Positions 59,566-64,000 of a stretch of 64,000 nt of DNA are shown one piece after another (position 1 is the stretch's first letter; each line of letters opens with the position of its first letter). A program made the position numbers and the translations under genes. This DNA comes from an uncultured Oscillospiraceae bacterium (GTDB taxonomy: Bacteria; Bacillota; Clostridia; Oscillospirales; Ruminococcaceae). Below the pieces are notes generated by a model. It saw only the letters and a program-made list of their open reading frames with translations, searched no databases and was not told where the DNA came from. Location of the stretch: the NCBI GenBank assembly GCA_905197685.1, contig CAJJZS010000003.1, positions 62,001 to 126,000 on the forward strand, read 5' to 3'.

Positions 59566-59641
59566 GCGGGTTTAGCTCATCCGGTAGAGCGCCACCTTCC
59601 CAAGGTGGATGTGGCGAGTTCGAGTCTCGTAACCCGCTCCA
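59566..59641 (+). tRNA. tRNA-Gly (anticodon CCC), diverged copy 3
   Basis: 76 bases, CCA encoded. Five substitutions from copies 1 and 2, one of them in the anticodon (loop TTCCCAA), which changes GCC to CCC. Stems remain paired, so it should fold. Confidence 0.93.
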
Positions 59642-59643
59642 GT

Positions 59644-59677
59644 AAACTCCTCGAAGAAATTCTTCGGGGAGTTTTGT
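59644..59677 (+). terminator. Terminator of the tRNA cluster
   Basis: Stem AAACTCCTCGAAGAA with TTCTTCGGGGAGTTT, then TGTT. Confidence 0.88.
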
Positions 59678-59702
59678 TCTATAAAAAAATAAAATCGTGT
59701 GA

Positions 59703-59731
59703 TTGACAGTCAGAAAAGAAATTGCTATTCT
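59703..59731 (+). promoter_or_regulatory. Promoter of the TraX-like gene
   Basis: TTGACA (59703-59708), 17-bp spacer, TATTCT (59726-59731). Confidence 0.75.
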
Positions 59732-59773
59732 TATCTTAATAGGAAAAGAAAAAAGAACTGTGAGGGAGCAGGT

Positions 59774-60634
59774 ATGACAACCGGAACGTTAAAGATGATT
59801 GCGGCAGGGGCAATGTTTTTGGATCACCTTCGGCTTTTTCTCAAAGAGTTTCCTCTGTGTTTTTCCTGGGTCGGAAGAATTTCTGCCCCGATTTTTTTAT
59901 ATTGCAGTTTATACAGCTTGCAGCGCAGCTCAAATCCCAAAAGATACCTCAAACGCTTATATTGGGCAGGAATCGGAATGTCTTTGGTGCAGTGCCTGAC
60001 CGGATTTGAGGGGAATTTTTTTCGTACCGTTTTTCTGCTTCAAATTTTGATTGTGCTTTGTTTTCACCAAGACCGTTTGAAAAAGAGGATAAAACATCCT
60101 GTTATCGCTTTTCTTCTTTGGCAGGTCGGCGGATTTTTGCTTTGCGTTATCTGCGGAATGTGCAGTTGGGTTCCGTTTTCGGTCACGCTGTTTGTGTTGC
60201 CTGCGATTTTGGGCAATCTGTTCTGTGTTGAGGGTGGATTTTATCTGATATTGGGGCTAATGCTCTATCCGATTCGATTTGATAAAAAGAAAACGGCAAT
60301 TCGTTATACTGCTTTTTGCGCCGGATATTCGGTTCTTTCTTTAACGCCGCTGATTCCGAAAGCAGTTTATTTTCTGGATGTTGTCTGCGGATTTTCTGCA
60401 TTGGGGGAAGGAATCGAATACCTGTTTCATAATTTGGTCGGCTTGCCTCTTTATCAAATCGGCGCCCCTGTTTGGAAAGAAAATTATCAGTGGATGATGA
60501 TTTTTGCTCTGCCAGTTCTCTTGCTTTCGATTTTCCCCGAACGCAGGAGCGAGAAAAGAAGAAGGTACGGTAAATATTGGCTTTACTGGTTTTATCCGTT
60601 GCATATTTTGCTTCTGTTTCTTTTAAGCGTTTAA
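59774..60634 (+). CDS. TraX family membrane protein
   Basis: A 286-residue polytopic protein with about eight membrane segments. It opens MTTGTLKMIAAGAMFLDHL, the TraX-family start, and ends in a basic loop then YGKYWLYWFYPLHILLLFL, another family feature. F-plasmid TraX acetylates pilin; chromosomal clostridial members have no tested role and are probably acyltransferase-like. No other conjugation gene is near. ATG 59774 follows GAGGGAGC. The longer in-frame upstream reading has no binding site. Confidence 0.85.
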   Translation: MTTGTLKMIAAGAMFLDHLRLFLKEFPLCFSWVGRISAPIFLYCSLYSLQRSSNPKRYLKRLYWAGIGMSLVQCLTGFEGNFFRTVFLLQILIVLCFHQDRLKKRIKHPVIAFLLWQVGGFLLCVICGMCSWVPFSVTLFVLPAILGNLFCVEGGFYLILGLMLYPIRFDKKKTAIRYTAFCAGYSVLSLTPLIPKAVYFLDVVCGFSALGEGIEYLFHNLVGLPLYQIGAPVWKENYQWMMIFALPVLLLSIFPERRSEKRRRYGKYWLYWFYPLHILLLFLLSV

Positions 60635-60901
60635 AGGTATGGCAGAAATGAAAAGATAAAATACGGATATTATCAATTTTAAATAAAAATGAGATAAATA
60701 GTGTGGATTTAACCTTCCCTTGCAGCTTGAATTTTTTAAATGATATTGTAGATTTAAAAAGTGAATTTTGGCTTGAAGTAAATGAAAATTACCAAGAAAT
60801 CGAGTGATTTTTGCCTATCGGAGAATATTTCCATACTCTCGGAATTGTGGTAAAATGAAAAAAACAGAACAGGAAATGAAAAGTTGAAAAGAGGTGAGAA
60901 G

Positions 60902-61504
60902 ATGGAGCGAATGATAGATAAACCCTATTTTACTTATACTGTTTCTTCTGCTTTATCATCAGGATTAAATGTAAAATGTCCAAAGTGCCATGGATTTGGC
61001 ATTGTAACAGCAAATGCCAATACAGCTTTTTTCAAGTGTACAGATTGCGGATATACAGAAGAAAAAGACCGCACAATTTATCGTTATGATGTGCATAATC
61101 AATGTAAATGCTGTGGGCGGTATTATCGAGCGGATATTCAAGATGAGGAGAAACAGCATTTTCAAGTTCTCTGTGTTGCTTGCCCATTCTGTGGAACTGT
61201 GATGTCGGGAAAAATCCATAAAACAGCAGAAGCAATTTCTTATATTGGTGAAATAGAGAACGGCAAGGAACCGTATTTCGGTTTGGAGTTGTGGTTTCTG
61301 AAATTTTTCCGTAACAAACCGGTTTGGGCGTTAAATCGGGAGCATTTAACCTATCTAATTGACTACCTCAGTGCTGACCTGCGTGAAAAGCCGTTTCATA
61401 TCCCGAAGAAAACACAGGCAGACCATCTTCCTACTTTTATGAAAACAGCAAAAAACAGGGAGCGTATTGTCAAGATTCTAAAAGATATGCAGAAAAAACA
61501 GTAG
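60902..61504 (+). CDS. Zinc-ribbon protein (TFIIB-type), unknown function
   Basis: A 200-residue protein with three Cys pairs for zinc: CPKCHGFG with CTDCG, CKCCGRYY, and CPFCG. The C-terminal part is helical (REHLTYLIDYLSADLRE, MKTAKNRERIVKILKDM). ATG 60902 follows GAGGTG; TTG 60884 is weaker. Base use is AT-rich. Similar proteins in Clostridia tend to sit beside ankyrin or immunity-type genes, as here, but the role is unproven. Confidence 0.8.
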   Translation: MERMIDKPYFTYTVSSALSSGLNVKCPKCHGFGIVTANANTAFFKCTDCGYTEEKDRTIYRYDVHNQCKCCGRYYRADIQDEEKQHFQVLCVACPFCGTVMSGKIHKTAEAISYIGEIENGKEPYFGLELWFLKFFRNKPVWALNREHLTYLIDYLSADLREKPFHIPKKTQADHLPTFMKTAKNRERIVKILKDMQKKQ

Positions 61505-61603
61505 AAAAGATTGTACAGAAATCGAACCTGATGAAAAATCCAAATCTCCAGTGAGGAAGAAAATGAGAAAACAACAAATCGGGAGTTACGGAGGGGATGG
61601 AAT

Positions 61604-62674
61604 ATGGCAAAAAAGAAAAGAGTTACACTGCCAAAAGACTTTAAAGAACTTATTGAAACAGGCGATATTGAGGAACTTAAAGCAATCTATAATCTATGTG
61701 AACTGTCTGCTACCTATGATGGGCGATATGGTATGAATACGGCGTTGCATTATTATGGAGTTCCTAATGAACTCGTTTGCTGGCTTGTTGAACAAGGCTT
61801 GGATATCAACATAGAAAACTATTATGGGCGTTCCCCTTTATATGTGCAATCTACAGGGGGGCGTGATACTGTAAAATTACTTTTTGAGCTTGGCGCCGAT
61901 ATAGAAAAGCCTGACCGGTACGGGAACAGACCGTTGCATACCGCAGCAAGTTTTTTTCGTGCAGATACTGTACGCTTTTTGGTGGAAAACGGGGCAAATA
62001 TTCATGTGGAAAATGATATGAAACAAACGCCGCTTGAATCTTCTCTTGCAGTCTGCCGCAATGCAAACATATCGAAAATGGCTGAGATTTCTATTATATT
62101 GTTAGAAGCAGGGGCAAAAATTACATCGGATATGAGGGAAAGTGTTAAGCGAATTGGCGAAGAATTTGAATTTCACAGAGATAACTTTAACAAAAACTAT
62201 CTTTCCGAAGCAGACGCCGGGCTAAAAAAACTCTATACTTTGTTTGATGTAGCTCCCATTGCAAAGCGTCAAATGCACGATGGAGTCTCTCCTATTATTG
62301 TGACAGATGAATCTTGGGAAAAACAATATGAGGCGCTTTGGCAGCTGCTAGTTCCATCGAGTGGTGCAGCGCAAACCGTACAGGGCGAAGTTGTTCGTAT
62401 AACAGGACGTATACGAGATGAATTATACAGGAACGGCGGTGCAAACTGGGATAGAAATTATCGGAAAATGTTGGATGCGTTGCTCATGCATTTTTCGTCT
62501 GGTACACCGCTTTCCGAACACGAGTTGAGTGAGACAAAAAAGCTGACATTAAGCATTCACGCTAAAGGCGATGATGATGAACAAATAACCGAACGTCTTT
62601 GTGAACTTGCTGTTTTGTGGGTGTCGAAAAATCCGAGTCCGATTTTATTGAATAAACCGAATTATGACAGGTAA
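61604..62674 (+). CDS. Ankyrin-repeat protein
   Basis: A 356-residue soluble protein. Residues about 40-170 hold three to four ankyrin repeats (MNTALHYYGVPNELVCWLVEQG, RSPLYVQSTGGRDTVKLLFELGAD, NRPLHTAASFFRADTVRFLVENGAN). The C-terminal half (about 190-356) has no recognised domain. GGAGGGG is 7 bases before ATG 61604. AT-rich. Ankyrin proteins next to small zinc-ribbon genes often act as immunity or adaptor proteins; no toxin is visible here. Confidence 0.88.
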   Translation: MAKKKRVTLPKDFKELIETGDIEELKAIYNLCELSATYDGRYGMNTALHYYGVPNELVCWLVEQGLDINIENYYGRSPLYVQSTGGRDTVKLLFELGADIEKPDRYGNRPLHTAASFFRADTVRFLVENGANIHVENDMKQTPLESSLAVCRNANISKMAEISIILLEAGAKITSDMRESVKRIGEEFEFHRDNFNKNYLSEADAGLKKLYTLFDVAPIAKRQMHDGVSPIIVTDESWEKQYEALWQLLVPSSGAAQTVQGEVVRITGRIRDELYRNGGANWDRNYRKMLDALLMHFSSGTPLSEHELSETKKLTLSIHAKGDDDEQITERLCELAVLWVSKNPSPILLNKPNYDR

Positions 62675-62964
62675 TAGGTATCCCTTGTTTATAAGAGATT
62701 AGAATCCGATTTATCGGAAAGGCTTTCAGAAAATCTTCCCTTTCACCTATACCCCAAAATACCCCAAAAGTTGCATATATTTGTGCAACAATTACACGAT
62801 TGCGAAAAATTTTTATTTTTTATGCTCAATATCCGGCTGCCAACAGCAGGCAAACCGGAAAACCGCACAAATTTTCTGCATTTTTATTGACAGCTTCTTT
62901 TCTATAATTTTTATCCGATTGAAGCAAAAAGAAATTCATGATATGATTAAAAAATAACGGAATT

Positions 62965-63435
62965 ATGTTTTTAGGCAAAACAGTAAATAGAAAATTGCGG
63001 AGTGTGAAGATATTGAAGGAATTTTTCAAAAAATATAAAGAAAAAATAATAACCCTGTTATTATTTGGAGTTTTGTTTATCATCGTATTATCTATTTTAG
63101 CTTTTATAAGTGGTGCGATAATGAAGGTGTTTGGATTTGAATATCGTTCTGTAGGAAGTATTGTTTTGTTTTTTATTATTGCAACAATCAGTTCTTATCC
63201 GTTAGGGTTGATTGCGAGTGCATTTCCAAAAGCGTTATTATCTTTCAATAAAGTATCTACACCTACAGCAATAGCACTGTATTTAATCTTAGATACGTTC
63301 GCAACTTTTTGGGGATTGAAAATTACAGATTATTGTATGCAAACGATTTCAGCAAAAGATATATCCATTTTTGTAGTATCATTAATATTTGCACTATTAG
63401 GGATTGGTGATATTAAAAAAAATCCTACAGAATGA
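62965..63435 (+). CDS. YrvL-like small membrane protein
   Basis: A 156-residue protein with four membrane segments (about 25-47, 58-80, 97-117 and 131-150). FGFEYRSVGSIVLFFIIATISSYPLG resembles YrvL regulatory proteins of Bacillus, from memory; this placement is tentative. The start is unclear: ATG 62965 has a weak site, and TTG 63013 has GGAG 10 bases upstream. Base use is the most AT-rich of the window. Confidence 0.55.
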   Translation: MFLGKTVNRKLRSVKILKEFFKKYKEKIITLLLFGVLFIIVLSILAFISGAIMKVFGFEYRSVGSIVLFFIIATISSYPLGLIASAFPKALLSFNKVSTPTAIALYLILDTFATFWGLKITDYCMQTISAKDISIFVVSLIFALLGIGDIKKNPTE

Positions 63436-63793
63436 AGAATGATAATATTCGGTTTGTTGCGCAAACAGCAAAGCCGAAACACACGGTCAACAATAAGAAA
63501 GCGGTTATCTGATGAAAAATGAAATTTATAAAAAAACAAAAACTTTTATTTAGAATATAAAAAATCGAAAAAAGTCGGAAAAGTTTTTTGTTTATAGGAG
63601 AAATAAAAAACTTTCCAATTTTCAGTCAATTACAATCATAATCAATCAATATCAATCGGAATGTTTTTACAAAACAGAAGCAAATAAGTGAGGGCATCTG
63701 CCGAAAAAAATAAAAAATAGATAAAAAATTATTGCAATGAAAGCGATATTTTGGTATAATGAGAAAAATTTATAATAACAGGAGGGAAAAGTG
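63436..63793. other. AT-rich gap before the AIM24 gene
   Basis: 358 bp without a gene. It contains short direct repeats of AATCA (about 63630-63658) and the AIM24 promoter. No terminator is clear. Confidence 0.5.
63732..63760 (+). promoter_or_regulatory. Promoter of the AIM24 family gene
   Basis: TTGCAA (63732-63737), 17-bp spacer, TATAAT (63755-63760). Confidence 0.8.
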
Positions 63794-64000
63794 ATGTTTC
63801 AAATTCAAAACTTTACCAACAACGACGATGTAAAAACGCTGGAAAGCAAAGGTCCGTTTACCGTGGTGGAATACCAAAGGGATTTGAGTGTTATGCCGTC
63901 CGACGCGCAGATTGCTTATTTTTGCAACGCGATGAACGTACGCAAGCGTCAGGTAATCTGCGATTTAAGCAAGGCACAGATTACCTTGCAGGCAGGCGCG
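63794..64000 (+). CDS. AIM24 family protein, 3'-truncated by window edge
   Basis: The first 69 residues of an AIM24-type beta-rich protein. It opens MFQIQNFTNNDDVKTLESKG and continues FTVVEYQRDLSVMPSDAQIAYFC, then ITLQAGA at the window end, matching the bacterial AIM24 family as I know it. The frame is open at the edge. GGAGGG is 8 bases before ATG 63794. Codon use returns to that of the main chromosome. Function in bacteria is unknown. Confidence 0.85.
   Translation, partial: MFQIQNFTNNDDVKTLESKGPFTVVEYQRDLSVMPSDAQIAYFCNAMNVRKRQVICDLSKAQITLQAGA

Larger units (their letters stand above)
59277..59641 (+). repeat. Tandem repeat of tRNA-Gly plus spacer (about 144-bp unit)
   Basis: Unit 1 59277-59420 and unit 2 59421-59565 share identical tRNA genes and similar spacers; unit 3 (59566-59641) is the tRNA alone. 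Each of the two spacers has a TCCATCC/GGGTGGA terminator hairpin (about 59355-59385 and 59501-59528). Confidence 0.9.

Noticed and set aside
59277..59641. CRISPR-like direct repeats
   Set aside because: The repeat unit is a tRNA gene with a similar, not unique, spacer; no cas genes are near.
63630..63658. AATCA short tandem repeats as a DnaA-box or iteron origin
   Set aside because: The units are short and irregular, with no DnaA boxes or replication gene nearby.
59641..63793. An intact integrative element next to the tRNA genes
   Set aside because: No integrase, excisionase, relaxase or flanking direct repeat was found; TraX alone does not indicate conjugation.

Overview
The window reads as a chromosome segment from a low-to-mid GC, spore-forming, anaerobic member of the Clostridia, probably an Oscillospirales/Ruminococcaceae-type gut bacterium. 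This rests on the prkC-rsgA-thiN-spoVM block, long-form hpf, Asp23-fakA, a Na+-type V-ATPase, DUF3793 with flavodoxin, an EFR1 ferredoxin, ECF-type vitamin uptake, Shine-Dalgarno-led ATG/GTG/TTG starts and classical sigma-A promoters. No rRNA, integrase, transposase, plasmid gene or CRISPR array was seen.

Layout. 1-7.4 kb (+): the 3' part of the PASTA kinase prkC, rsgA, thiN, the 28-residue sporulation peptide spoVM, then prmA, rsmE, a VanY-type peptidase, a membrane protein and a DUF896 protein. 7.4-13.3 kb: hpf (-), an RlmL-like methyltransferase, small membrane proteins, a DUF3781-DHFR fusion, and an overlapping EFR1/NUDIX/trmO set. 13.3-16.6 kb (-): an operon of nucleoside phosphorylase, an atypical 2-hydroxyacid dehydrogenase-like protein and a serine hydrolase. 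16.8-19.8 kb: divergent malic enzyme and aspartate ammonia-lyase, which together link aspartate and malate to fermentation. 20-25.6 kb: an alpha/beta hydrolase, a GrpB protein, coaBC with a zinc-ribbon protein and a phosphatase (-), then an ECF S-component and coaX (+), so coenzyme A synthesis and probably pantothenate uptake sit together. 25.8-36.4 kb (+): a lipoprotein, an RluA-type synthase, a complete polar amino acid ABC transporter, a CPBP protease, YmdB-type phosphoesterase, an orphan peptide-binding lipoprotein, Asp23 and FakA. 36.5-47.3 kb: a dehydrogenase (-), DUF6483, comEC, holA, an RNase M5-like toprim protein, an MBOAT/SGNH-like pair, hypotheticals, an iron alcohol dehydrogenase and an HD protein. 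47.4-57.4 kb (-): flavodoxin and DUF3793 under repeated TTAG-N6-CTAA elements, then a nine-gene V-ATPase operon. 57.9-64 kb: a ComEA-like protein, a small gene, six tRNA genes (Val, Asp, Phe, three Gly), then an AT-rich accessory stretch (TraX, zinc-ribbon protein, ankyrin protein, YrvL-like protein) and the start of an AIM24 gene.

Most notable: the MBOAT acyltransferase and its SGNH/DHHW-like partner (41.9-44.4 kb) are both intact but both appear to lack their catalytic residues. This looks like a co-evolved pair of pseudoenzymes and is the best candidate here for an undescribed system. Other leads are the tandem tRNA-Gly array with an anticodon switch, the three-element operator set before DUF3793-flavodoxin, ComEC without a metal-binding nuclease motif, and a dehydrogenase-fold protein without its catalytic triad. 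All family assignments come from reading motifs by eye; no search was run.
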